From Endotrypanum monterogeii (Eukaryota > Euglenozoa > Kinetoplastea > Trypanosomatida > Trypanosomatidae): a DNA stretch of 64,000 bases. Shown here one piece after another: positions 10,451 through 19,954 of the stretch. Position 1 is the stretch's first letter. The number at the start of each line of letters is the position of its first letter. The position numbers and the translations under genes are program-made. Below the pieces are notes generated by a model. The model worked only from the letters and a program-made list of their open reading frames with translations. It ran no database searches and was not told where the DNA came from. The stretch is taken from the NCBI GenBank assembly GCA_000333855.2, contig CM007320.1:258826-322825 (forward strand), read 5' to 3'.

Positions 10451-13400
10451 ATGCAAAGTGTCAATGAGCAGAGAGAGCTACAACTACGAAAAGAGGTGGC
10501 GCATCTCGAAACTGCTTTGGCTCAGGAGCGAGTAGATAGCGCCAAGTCACTGAGCTCTATTCAAGCGTCACTGCGGCGTGAGGAATCACTGCGGGTGGCG
10601 CTGGAGGAGGAGCAACACGCTCTTCGTGCTGAGTGCGCGCAGCTGCGCATTGCGCTTCGCGCACTCCTAAATCAATCACCAGGCGACAGCAGTGCTTGGT
10701 CAACCCCGTTGACGGTTCCCGTCTCTGTCTACGAGGATGCGCGTCGCTTGCTTCTGCGATGTCAGGATGTGTTTGCGGAGATGAGAGCGCTTCAACTGCG
10801 TGCCACCGATCCAGCTTACCTTGAACTCCTCCGTCAGTATGATATTCCCCTGCTTGATAACATTCCACCCCCGTGGGTTCCCGGAGCACTGCGGGACAGC
10901 GGCAAAGGGAATTGTGTACACGAGCCTGGTGTCGTACACGTTGGCAGTAACCCACATACCGGTCATTCTGCATTAAAAGCGGCAACCGCTGGCATGTCGC
11001 AACCTCTCATTGAGAAGAAACAGACAAAAGCGCGCGCTCCGACGAAGACCATGGTGTCGCCCATCCCAGCGTGCAGTACGAGCGCGACCACATGGGAACT
11101 CCCTGGGGTCAATACTGCGTGTGGTGCAGTGGAAATGCGACCCGGTAAAGGTGATAGTCTCCCTGCTGACACTTCTTCGAATGGCCTAGGCGATGGTAAT
11201 CTCAAACAACAAGCTATCGGTGCCAACCCCTCCCTTCAGCCACGACGCATCATCTTGAGCCCTCCAGTGGCCTCGCCGGACACTGGCATCATTAAACCTA
11301 TTCCCTCGTGGACAGGGCCCATGCACCAGTTTGCGGAGATGTCGTCCCGTCCCGAAACGGTGTCCCAGCAACACCACACGCAGCCCCGTGGAGTCGAGCA
11401 AGAGGATAGGAGCTGTGGCGCAGACCTCCTTTTCCGGCGAATGGCAAGTGAGGCTGCAACACTGGCCGAAAGTGAAGGGCTTCGCACTGCATCTGAGGTG
11501 GCAGCCATGTGCCACCGTCGTGGGTTGCCCTATATCGATTCCTTCTTTCTGCCTGTGTTGGAGACTCTTGGACTGGACGACACTGATCGCTACTATGACT
11601 GCGATCCAGTGCGCGTGTCTCCGTTGGTGGTGCAGTGGCGACCTTGCAATGCCATTCTGCCGTCTGGAAGAAAAGCTGAACTGCTGACTAGCGCCGGCGT
11701 CGATCCAAACTTGCTAGAGTGTGGTCCACTAGGCGACGTTGGAGTAGTTGCAGCCTTTGCCGCACTTTCCGAGGCTACTGGTGCAGTGACTAGCGTGCTG
11801 GCCAACACGACAGCCGAGGACGAGGACAACGGTCTCTACTCAGTCTGGCTTTGTGTTAATGGCTGGTGGATATGCGTCACGGTTGACTCGTTTCTTCCAT
11901 GCGTTATCGAACAGGACAGATCTTTTGCCCTCTACGGATGTCGCAGCACACCTGTGTATGACCTCTGGGCCCCCATATGCGAGAAGGCGCTCGCCAAGGT
12001 TATGCGTGGCTATCGCCCCCTCCCCAGTCTAACGGCAGAGGCGGTCGTGGGTCTCTTGACAGGGGGGCCAGTCGAATATTGGGACTGGTGGCATAACCAA
12101 AGTGTTACAGCGCTGGAGGAGATGGAAGCAGTGCTGAACACAAATGCGCGCGGCGCAGGAGTAGTGCTCCTCTCTACCTTCTCCGATGCTGCTCTGCGTG
12201 GCGCTCTCCCGAGGCAGATGATCATGTCAGAGATTTATGCGGCTTACCAGCGTCTCGGGCTGCGTCCAGGCACCTCTTACCGCGTTTTGGCTGTGGCTGA
12301 TAATGGAGAGGGTGATTCGATGGTTCTTATACGCAACTGGACGCGGGGTCACCAGCCACAGTCGGCCACTCGGTCATGCTCTACCCCTGGCCAGGGTCTT
12401 GGCGACGCTGCGGATACCTATGATGCTCTCTCTCCGCGGAGGGAGGGCAGCCATAGAGTGGTGGCCGCCGCGGGCCAGTCGACCAGACAGCCTTTGCAGT
12501 CTAGTGTCACTGCAGATCACGGCGACTCGTGTATATGGGTCAGGTTCACTCAAGAAGTGTTGCCCCTATTTGACACTTGCCACGTCTGCTTCGATTGCCG
12601 TCGCTACCATGACCTTCGTGTTCCCATCACGTTTTCCGGCCACCGGCTGGGGGTTCCAGCGCAGCTGGTTCGCGTACGGGTTCAAGAAAGCTTTGCGGAG
12701 TCTACCGACGCAAGGTCGCGCTGCCCTACGCGACTTTGGATAGGGTTGCACAAGCCGTGCACAAGACCTTCCACGGGTGATACAGCTTCCCCTGATTTTT
12801 GCTGGGGACTCAAGCTGACGCTCGTGGGTCAGGAGGAGGCACCGGCGCCTTTCGGGGTAGAGGATGCCTGCATGCATCCGGCACGCCGCTCGTACCTCTT
12901 GTCTGAGTCTTTCTTGGGCAAACCTCAGGTTCTGCCAGCGGTGTGGATGTATCTAGAACTGGACGCCGTTGCTAACGATGTGCCTCACTTCTCTGAAGAA
13001 GTCAAGGATGAGGAAAAATCGATGACGAGGACAACAATTGAGTTTTTTGTTGTTCCACAAATTGAACACATCACCAATATGGGCAGAGGGTCTGCCGGAG
13101 AAGATGTCCGTGCTACGAGCTCCCCGGAGTGTGACGCCCTCTCTCTTCACCACCACTGTGCAATAGGGCAAGACATGCAACGCAATCTCCTTGGCGGGAC
13201 CGGTGCACAGCACAGTGGCCAAACTGGGTACGCAAGTGGTGGGTGTGATGCGTTGTGTCCTCAATACAGCGCTGATCACATCACTGCTCTGTGTGGGCGT
13301 TCATTTGGCATGGCCGCTACGTCTACTTTGGCAGTCTTGGCGGAGAACAGGAACTCGGTACGGGTAGACGTTGTCGAAGCCCCAGAGGAGCTGCGCGCCG

Positions 13401-13567
13401 CCATGTATCACAACGTGCTGGATCGCATTGACTTCTCGAATTGTGAATTGGCGCGAGGAGGCGGCAAGCTCCACACATCTGGTCTGCCACGGTCGAGCGC
13501 GACTGCAAGGTCGGGGGAGGTGCTCTGCCAACTAAACGGTCGCGACATGCGAATATTTACATGGTGA
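10451..13567 (+). CDS. Calpain-like protein (family C2 fold), catalytic residues lost
   Basis: A 1038-residue protein starting at an ATG just after an in-frame gap in coding potential. Residues 1-75 form a charged coiled coil. About 75-330 is linker. A calpain protease core spans about 340-640: WRPCNAILPSG, then the active-site region GPLGDVGVVAAFAAL, then DLWAPICEKALAKVMRGY (the classic calpain LW-P-EKA-AK motif), then GTSYRVLAV and LIRNW. In active calpains the first motif carries the nucleophilic Cys and the second a His; here those positions are V430 and T608, while N629 is kept. The C-terminal part (about 690-880) resembles the beta-sandwich domain of calpains. Trypanosomatids are known to have many calpain-like proteins without a full triad, thought to act as structural or cytoskeletal proteins. 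A peptidase role is therefore unlikely; a scaffold role is inferred. Confidence 0.88.
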   Translation: MQSVNEQRELQLRKEVAHLETALAQERVDSAKSLSSIQASLRREESLRVALEEEQHALRAECAQLRIALRALLNQSPGDSSAWSTPLTVPVSVYEDARRLLLRCQDVFAEMRALQLRATDPAYLELLRQYDIPLLDNIPPPWVPGALRDSGKGNCVHEPGVVHVGSNPHTGHSALKAATAGMSQPLIEKKQTKARAPTKTMVSPIPACSTSATTWELPGVNTACGAVEMRPGKGDSLPADTSSNGLGDGNLKQQAIGANPSLQPRRIILSPPVASPDTGIIKPIPSWTGPMHQFAEMSSRPETVSQQHHTQPRGVEQEDRSCGADLLFRRMASEAATLAESEGLRTASEVAAMCHRRGLPYIDSFFLPVLETLGLDDTDRYYDCDPVRVSPLVVQWRPCNAILPSGRKAELLTSAGVDPNLLECGPLGDVGVVAAFAALSEATGAVTSVLANTTAEDEDNGLYSVWLCVNGWWICVTVDSFLPCVIEQDRSFALYGCRSTPVYDLWAPICEKALAKVMRGYRPLPSLTAEAVVGLLTGGPVEYWDWWHNQSVTALEEMEAVLNTNARGAGVVLLSTFSDAALRGALPRQMIMSEIYAAYQRLGLRPGTSYRVLAVADNGEGDSMVLIRNWTRGHQPQSATRSCSTPGQGLGDAADTYDALSPRREGSHRVVAAAGQSTRQPLQSSVTADHGDSCIWVRFTQEVLPLFDTCHVCFDCRRYHDLRVPITFSGHRLGVPAQLVRVRVQESFAESTDARSRCPTRLWIGLHKPCTRPSTGDTASPDFCWGLKLTLVGQEEAPAPFGVEDACMHPARRSYLLSESFLGKPQVLPAVWMYLELDAVANDVPHFSEEVKDEEKSMTRTTIEFFVVPQIEHITNMGRGSAGEDVRATSSPECDALSLHHHCAIGQDMQRNLLGGTGAQHSGQTGYASGGCDALCPQYSADHITALCGRSFGMAATSTLAVLAENRNSVRVDVVEAPEELRAAMYHNVLDRIDFSNCELARGGGKLHTSGLPRSSATARSGEVLCQLNGRDMRIFTW

Positions 13568-16500
13568 AGACAGTACTACTGAAACCTCTGGAAAACAGAC
13601 AAGTAACCGCCAGGCAGGTCACCTGGTCCAAGTTGAGATATGGAGGCGGGATCCTCTCATGGCTGTGTTCATATATTTCTTTCCTGAATGATGGACAGTG
13701 GGTAATTGCGTGTTTGCGGAGATGATGCTTATTTTGGCAAGTGCTAGGTCCCATGCCGTCTTGCTGCTCTTCTTGTCCTCGAGAAATCACTCCCCCTTTT
13801 TTGTTTGTTGGAATGTGGGGAGAGGATACATGGGGGTCTCAGACCGTGACGCGCTGGAAACAACTGTGACGGCCTGCGCAGAGCCTCACCCATAATGAGG
13901 GAGATGTGTGTTGAGTAGGGGGGGGAGCATGGGACGAGGTGATGACAAAAAAAAAGGTACAGGGTGGCAATGTTAGGTCCTGTTACATCCATGGCCTCAA
14001 GGTTCATCTACTAAGTCTTGTTTTCTCTTTCTGGCGCGCTTTTCTACTCTCGCCGCTTGCACTGTCGTTTGAGTTTCTTATATCGATGCTCCCTTTCTCC
14101 GTTCGCACACTAAAAGACCCTTCGCCTGTGACTTAACTTTTTGGATGTGTTCATTCACAGGCGCACAGTTGTAGGAACGTGTGTATTTGTAGAGGGGTCT
14201 GGAGTACTTGAGTCCTTGTAAGTAGTTTGCGATGCCTCGGAAACGACCCCATTTGTGTCTGCACACAACGGGCTGGTATATTCACCATGGAAGATTAGGG
14301 GGAGGGTGGGGGGTGCATACAGTCTCAAGTTGCTTCGAATGTCTTACAGGCCAATTTATACTTCTTTTAACTCCTGGTGCTTGCGTGCGGGTCGTTATCT
14401 CCTGCAGCTCGATGCACTGCATACGCGAGAGGGTCGATTGATTTTTTATCTGTTTTTTCCTCATTTTTTGTCTTTGGCCATGAACAACCTGGTTAGTTGG
14501 ATTTTTTTTTTGCTCCATCTGTCCGTAGCGTCACGCTATACTGAATGGCGCCTCAGTATCTATCCTTATCACCTAAAAACTCGGTGTAAGTGTCAGCGTA
14601 GCGGTGTTTCCACAGCTGCCTAGCCATGCTCCGCCTACGTCGAGTGACCAGGAGGAGGTGGCAAGTTGCGAGGGGCTGTAGATACGGTAAAAGAGGGAGA
14701 TGAGATGCGTGGATACCGTCATTCATGTACCCCTTTCCACTAGCATGAATGGCTGTCGGACGCGCGCATCTTCTAATGGCGTTTTTTCCCCTTCATCTCG
14801 GGTCCATGGAGCGCCGCCACGACTGAACACCAGAGAGAGCTAAGATGCACTCGCCTCGATATCGGAGAAAGAAAAATGCGACTTGCATGCCGTCGCACAT
14901 GGCTCACCCAGCGTGCGTGTGTGTGCTGCGCCGCAAACGTAGAGTTGCGGCCTCTAGCTTCTACTGGTTGTATGTCGAGCTCTTCTTCACGTCTTTGGAA
15001 GGATCCCAGAGGTAAGTCTAAGGGAAGGGAGGGGGGAGTCCGCTTCCGTGACAGAAGCTTTTACCACGCACAGCGTTCTTGACGTCAGCAAATTAGGCAA
15101 CCCCCCCTCTACTTGAAGAATACGTCCCTTCGCGGTGTTCTCCGTTATCGCGACCACTATCGGCTCGACTTATCTTGAACACCGTCTTCATGATGACACA
15201 GTCGGTGACGTCGACACTTTCCTATGAAAACTTCACTACTCAGACTGTACTTCTAGATACCCCCTTTGGGGCCGGGTGTGCACGGTTTTAGCGTGTGGAG
15301 CATTGTAGTGCGACGTGATGGTTTTTTTTTTTTGTGCTCCGCTCAGTATCCCGCATGGGCCACCTCACAGTCAAAATACTGCGGCGCATTGTCCAGTTTA
15401 TCGACGGATTCATGGCGGTTAGACGTAGCACCGCGTATCACAGAGAAGTTGCCATCATAACATACGCATGATTGATCCACTGGTAGCGACCCGATGCGTC
15501 AGCGTTACCCCGGTATCGAACTCACCTAACATTCACCCATGGCGAACAACAGCAGAAAGACTTCTTTTTTTTTTTTCTACCTTGAGGATTAAACTATGTC
15601 CAGAGGGCGTATCCTTGGGTGACAGTGCCTCGCACCCAACGCAAGCAACATTGTTTGAGAACCTCTGCTGTTGAGGGAGGCAAGAGGGAGTGTGAGCAAG
15701 TCCTTTGGTTGACGATTCTGAGCAAGGAAACATAGTCTCCCGCTGAGATTGAGCATACCCAGGTGCCTTGTGTTTTCTCTGTCATGCGCGCCGCTCTCCG
15801 CCTCCTCTCCGTCTCTGGGCACACCGTTATCAAATCTCGATTACACAGTCTGTGTGTGTTCGTCAGTGCATAAAAGAGTTCGGCGTAGACTTGTTTGCAG
15901 AGTCACCGTCGGCGCACTTGTTTTTCCTTTCTCCTCCCGTCCATTTGTACAGAGAAGGGGTGTGGTACAGGTTGCTTCTCTACGTAAACATATATACATA
16001 TATACATATGGTTTCAGTTCTGATGGCGTTGGGGAAAGGTGAGGAAGGGAAATATATCAAAAACAATATGCTACTCTTCGCATTCCTTTCAGTACAACTC
16101 GCGTCTTTGTGAATTCGCGGAGTAGGTGGTCTGGCCTTGTTTGCACTCTGCTTGTATCTAGCGCTACCGTCTCCCTTTGCTAGTGCGTGCTCAAGTAGGT
16201 TTGGGCATACACGCAGGTCAAGTTGCTGTCTGCTCCGACAGTGCTGATCGCATATCACGTCTTCTCCCCCTCGTCTGTGTTTCTTGTGCTTTTCACGCCA
16301 TGGATGACTGGGGGCTGTTACCGCTGCAGAGGAACGCGTGTGTCTCTGTGTTCCACCGAGAGGTGGGCGAGGGCATCTGAAATAGTTGAGAGCAACGGAA
16401 AGCAATCTGCTTCGATGCCGTTTTCCCATGAGAGTTCGTTAGTGAGCGTGTGGAACAACAGTCGTGGTTTGATTGGCCCACAACGGAATCGAGCAAAACA

Positions 16501-16855
16501 TTTACGACTGAATGAGACAACCCTCTTTTGCTCCTAAGGTAAGCGGGTAACTGATTGTCTTCTCTAGGCAGCACTAGGCTAGTGTCTCCCCGCCCACAAC
16601 AAATTGCGTGATCGTATCTGAGTGTTGTAGACCAACGTTCTCATGTTTATGCATTTTGATTTGTCATCACTTATTATTTGATTAGCATTGTTCTAGGTCT
16701 TTAATTCCCCCCTCTTTTATGTTTTGCATCCTCATTCGCCCCCTCAAAGGCGCAAGGAGAGTCGTTGACTTGTGTACCTCCTGGGAGGATCTACCGGCAG
16801 TGCTACTCGCGCGTTCATCCTGCCACCTATTGATCCCAGTTTTCGATTAGACGTT

Positions 16856-16859
16856 ACAC

Positions 16860-16898
<39 letters not shown>
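16856..16898. repeat. (CA)n microsatellite
   Basis: Nearly pure CA array of about 43 nt. Confidence 0.9.
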
Positions 16899-16900
<2 letters not shown>

Positions 16901-17191
16901 AAATACACAAGGGGGTGATGAGCACAGCTGCGCGTTTTCCTTCTGTTTCCATTGGCCTCTCTCATTCTCCTTTTTGTTTTCCCTCCCTTTACGTTATTCT
17001 TCTTTTCCTGCTTCTGGGGTCTTCGCGCGTGAAAGATCGACCAGTGTATGTGAGTGTGTGTAAACTTCTCTGCATGTCTCACCTTTGACGCTCGTACATC
17101 TGTAATACATAGATTTTTTTTTTAAATTGATTGCTACCTTCTCTCTAGATGCACCGTATGTAGACACACTATTCTGTTTAGCTGCAAGGGG

Positions 17192-17193
<2 letters not shown>

Positions 17194-17239
<46 letters not shown>
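17194..17239. repeat. (CA)n microsatellite, left border of suspect segment
   Basis: Pure CA array of about 46 nt. Sequence to its left reads like normal DNA of this genome; sequence to its right does not (see 17240-17454). Confidence 0.9.
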
Positions 17240-17242
<3 letters not shown>

Positions 17243-17453
17243 ACACTAACAAACCGAAAACCTACGTAATAAATTAGTTAGTAGTAACGTTACCGACAAG
17301 TACTTCTTACGACCGACCTACTACTTAACCTTTTCCCTTTCCTTNNNNNNNNNNNNNNNNNNNNCTCCGTACCCACGGACGCGTCGTACGACTCTGTCTG
17401 TACCGTACCGACTACCGCCTCGTCCGTACCGACGCAGTAGTCTGTCAGGAACG

Positions 17454-17454
<1 letters not shown>
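17240..17454. other. Probable mis-assembled (reversed, not complemented) segment around a gap
   Basis: This segment contains 20 Ns (17345-17364) and has abnormal dinucleotides. In the right half (17365-17455) I count CG 14 against GC 3, AC 12 against CA 3, GT 11 against TG 3, and TA 7 against AT 0. Reading the same letters backwards without complementing restores the CA/TG-rich, TA-poor character of the surrounding DNA. The left half shows the same bias. It is bounded by two CA arrays, which look alike in either direction. Treat the bases here as unreliable. Confidence 0.7.

Positions 17455-17498
<44 letters not shown>
17455..17498. repeat. (CA)n microsatellite, right border of suspect segment
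   Basis: Pure CA array of about 44 nt. Normal-looking sequence resumes to its right. Confidence 0.9.
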
Positions 17499-17502
<4 letters not shown>

Positions 17503-17560
17503 ATACAGAAAAACCCTCGATAAATATTGTGAATTCCGCAAGATTCTTGACGCCACTCAA

Positions 17561-17667
17561 ATTTCCCTTTCTCCTTTCAAACTTTTTCCCATCACCGCAT
17601 TTGTGCTGACCTCCCCCCCCCACCACCACCACCACCACAATCACCACCTCCTGTTTTGACCGACAAG
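17561..17667 (+). promoter_or_regulatory. Putative trans-splice acceptor region for the gene at 17700
   Basis: A long C/T-rich stretch with an embedded CAC repeat is followed by the first clear AG at 17666-17667, 33 nt before the ATG. Confidence 0.4.
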
Positions 17668-17699
17668 TTTTTCTTGCGACGCGGCACCATTGTCGACTG

Positions 17700-19301
17700 A
17701 TGGGGCGGGACCAACCACCACCGGCGTTACGCTTTGCACGTCAATGGACACTGCCATCCACCACGGGGGGTGATGCGGGCTTCACTCTTGAGTATCCCTC
17801 GCGGCATACAGAGTCCATTTCACCGCTTGGTGGCTCTCGGGTCTCTCGAACACCATCCCCTCCAAGGGCTGCGAGGCAGAAGCGGCTGGACAGGTCTATA
17901 GCGTCAGGGCCGCCATCTCCTGCGCTGCCCACGGCTTCATCCTCACTCGCTTCGCACGGTGCCACCTGCCGCCGCAGTGCTTGCTTGCAACTGGCGTCAT
18001 ATCCTGCACCGGCGGCTGAATCCGCCAGAAGTTTTGCCGATAGGTTTGCTCAGCCGGTAGGGTTGGCCAGTGACGGGAGTGGCAGGCTCTTCTGGCGGCG
18101 CCAAGCTCAGCATCTCAAAGAAACCTGCGATGTGCTGGAGGAGGAGCTGAGTGCAGTTTATCGTTTTCTCGGTAAGGATATCGCAAGTAGCCCTCGTAGG
18201 ATGGCGGCGGGTAGTCAAGCCTCTTCGATAGCGGTCAAGAGTGACAGTCTTTCCTACGAGGCAGTTCTGCAGGAGCGCGACTTGGCACGACGAGAGTTAG
18301 TCAGAGAAAAGGAAAAAAACTTTCTCTTGCGACACCGGCTACGAGAGACGGAGACTGAGCTGCATCAACTGAAGCAGACGCACACGCGCGACGCCGGAAA
18401 GCAGCGCGTGTGCAGTGGATCGCAGCGAGCGTCATTGTCGAGTAATCCTACGTTGAGGGGCATGCCGGCTTCTTCGCAGCATCGCCGCTCATGCAGCTGC
18501 TCCCGCTCAACTCTGCGACCTTCGATACCATCTGCATGTCGGGATCGCCGGTTGGCGACTTCGCCACTCTCGTGCAGCCTAGCACAGTCGCGCACATCAT
18601 CGACCACAAGACGGGATCAGCCGACACGACAAGCTCCCGTACCCGCTTCAGCTTCTACTTTCCGGCTCCGAGACGGCTGCGGAGCAACTCAGTATTCGAC
18701 ATCCTCGGTGCCGTCCTCGGTGCATCAGGAGACAGGCTACCGAACTCCCCCAAGTTTTGCATCATCTCCAACGACTTTCACAGGATCCAGCGACAATGGA
18801 AAGCACTCGCCTTCTCTACCGACTCGCCAAAGGTTGCCTCATCAGGAAGTGGAGACACGCGACTTGCTCACATCTCTGCTATGTGCACGTTCTCCGCCTC
18901 CGAACCAGGGCTCGTCGACATTGTGGCGGAGGAGCCCAGAGGGGTCTAGTGGCGCAGCACCGGGGCGCTTCAACAATCTTATCGGTCCTCCTCGACACGT
19001 ATTCCACAGTGGTCTCTTGGGTGCAGCTGCTGCTGCTGCAGGTAGGAAAGAAGGGGTGGGTCAGAGTTTATCGTGCCTTTTGGCGCAGAGGGCTACGGAT
19101 GATCGTCCTGCCACTACTACTCTCGGGCTTTCTTCGGCGACCCGGCAGCAGAGATATATCGGCTCCAGTGATGGGAAAAGCACACGTACCACTCCCTACC
19201 CGTGTTCTCAAAGCGTTTTATGCGATGCCATTGCTGATGCGAGAGGTAGGCAGTGTCGTGAAGCTTACTCGCGCTGCGCTGTCACCAACTCGAGTGCCTA
19301 A
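17700..19301 (+). CDS. Hypothetical coiled-coil protein, Ser/Thr/Pro-rich
   Basis: A 533-residue protein of unrecognised family, starting at an ATG 33 nt after a likely acceptor. Residues 1-125 are low-complexity (Ser, Pro, Arg, Ala). Two heptad-like helices follow at about 139-159 (LKETCDVLEEEL) and 186-229 (EAVLQERDLARREL through RETETELHQLKQ). The rest, to the C-terminus, is Ser/Thr/Arg/Pro-rich and looks disordered. No enzyme motif or membrane segment is seen. Two other long frames overlap its 3' half (18491-18949 and 18757-19473), but their translations have less protein-like composition and one lacks an ATG start, so this frame is preferred. The family is unknown; a cytoskeletal or scaffold role would be a guess. 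Confidence 0.7.
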   Translation: MGRDQPPPALRFARQWTLPSTTGGDAGFTLEYPSRHTESISPLGGSRVSRTPSPPRAARQKRLDRSIASGPPSPALPTASSSLASHGATCRRSACLQLASYPAPAAESARSFADRFAQPVGLASDGSGRLFWRRQAQHLKETCDVLEEELSAVYRFLGKDIASSPRRMAAGSQASSIAVKSDSLSYEAVLQERDLARRELVREKEKNFLLRHRLRETETELHQLKQTHTRDAGKQRVCSGSQRASLSSNPTLRGMPASSQHRRSCSCSRSTLRPSIPSACRDRRLATSPLSCSLAQSRTSSTTRRDQPTRQAPVPASASTFRLRDGCGATQYSTSSVPSSVHQETGYRTPPSFASSPTTFTGSSDNGKHSPSLPTRQRLPHQEVETRDLLTSLLCARSPPPNQGSSTLWRRSPEGSSGAAPGRFNNLIGPPRHVFHSGLLGAAAAAAGRKEGVGQSLSCLLAQRATDDRPATTTLGLSSATRQQRYIGSSDGKSTRTTPYPCSQSVLCDAIADARGRQCREAYSRCAVTNSSA

Positions 19302-19772
19302 AACGGATACACAAAAATACGAAGGGGCTTCGGTGGCAGTCTCACCCTGCTCAAACGCCCTCGCAAGCGGGGAGTCCCTAGTAAAAGACGGCCTGCATTC
19401 CCGCTTACATGCGTCGCTATATATCTATCTATATCTATATCCCTTGACGCTTCGCGAGGTTTTGTTTCCGTGACTGTCTACGCGCAGTGATGAGGCGGCT
19501 TCCTTTTCAGGTGGGCGATCTCGCACCAGTTCTTGTCTGTGGATCTGTGTATATATATGTGTGTATGTGTAGGTGTACGTGTTCGCATGACAGCCTCTCT
19601 TCACTCTACCACTCCCTTACGCCAGTCGTATTTTCTTTTGTACGAAAGTCGTCCCCTCCCTCTCCTTTGCACTTCTGTGGTATGCTCAACAATTCACTTA
19701 TCCTCTCCAATTTTTTTTTCCCCTCTGAAATATTTCCGCGGTTGACATCCAAAATCTCATCACTAGACGAGA

Positions 19773-19814
<42 letters not shown>

Positions 19815-19954
19815 ACAGACAAACAGTGGTTGAGGTGTGAAGGCAGAGTCGCTAGAGAAGGTCCTGCGAGGTGACAGGCGCACTCGTTCTGGAAGGTTTT
19901 TGGGGTGCATTTGGGACACCGTCTGCATCAGCTACCGCAGAAAACAGCGGCGGC
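19302..19954. other. Intergenic region with CA array
   Basis: A short spacer with a TA/CTA-rich stretch near 19420-19440, a T run at 19711-19719, and (CA)n at 19776-19808. The open frame of the next gene runs back to 19871 but without an ATG. The acceptor candidate is a C/T tract at 19697-19730 with AG at 19765-19766. Confidence 0.7.
19776..19808. repeat. (CA)n microsatellite
   Basis: Pure CA array of about 33 nt in the probable leader of the TFB2 gene. Confidence 0.9.

Larger units (their letters stand above)
13568..17699. other. Long gene-free region (4.1 kb) with CA arrays and one assembly gap
   Basis: No gene is supported on either strand. Roughly 13568-16600 is of balanced composition, unlike the T-rich spacers elsewhere, and may be a long 3' untranslated region of the calpain-like gene or degenerate repeat DNA. 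C-box-like RTGATGA strings occur near 13938 and 15190, but no D box or paired structure makes a snoRNA call safe. From 16856 onward there are CA arrays, the suspect segment at 17240-17454, and a C/T-rich leader before 17700. Confidence 0.65.

Noticed and set aside
13930..15260. C/D-box snoRNA candidates at RTGATGA motifs
   Set aside because: No CTGA D box at suitable distance with terminal pairing was found, so the motifs are likely chance matches.
18757..19473. 238-codon open frame overlapping the 3' half of the coiled-coil gene
   Set aside because: It has no ATG at its start, lies in another frame of a low-complexity gene, and its translation lacks recognisable structure. I also considered it as a frameshifted C-terminus of the 17700 gene, but the main frame is open throughout and of consistent composition.
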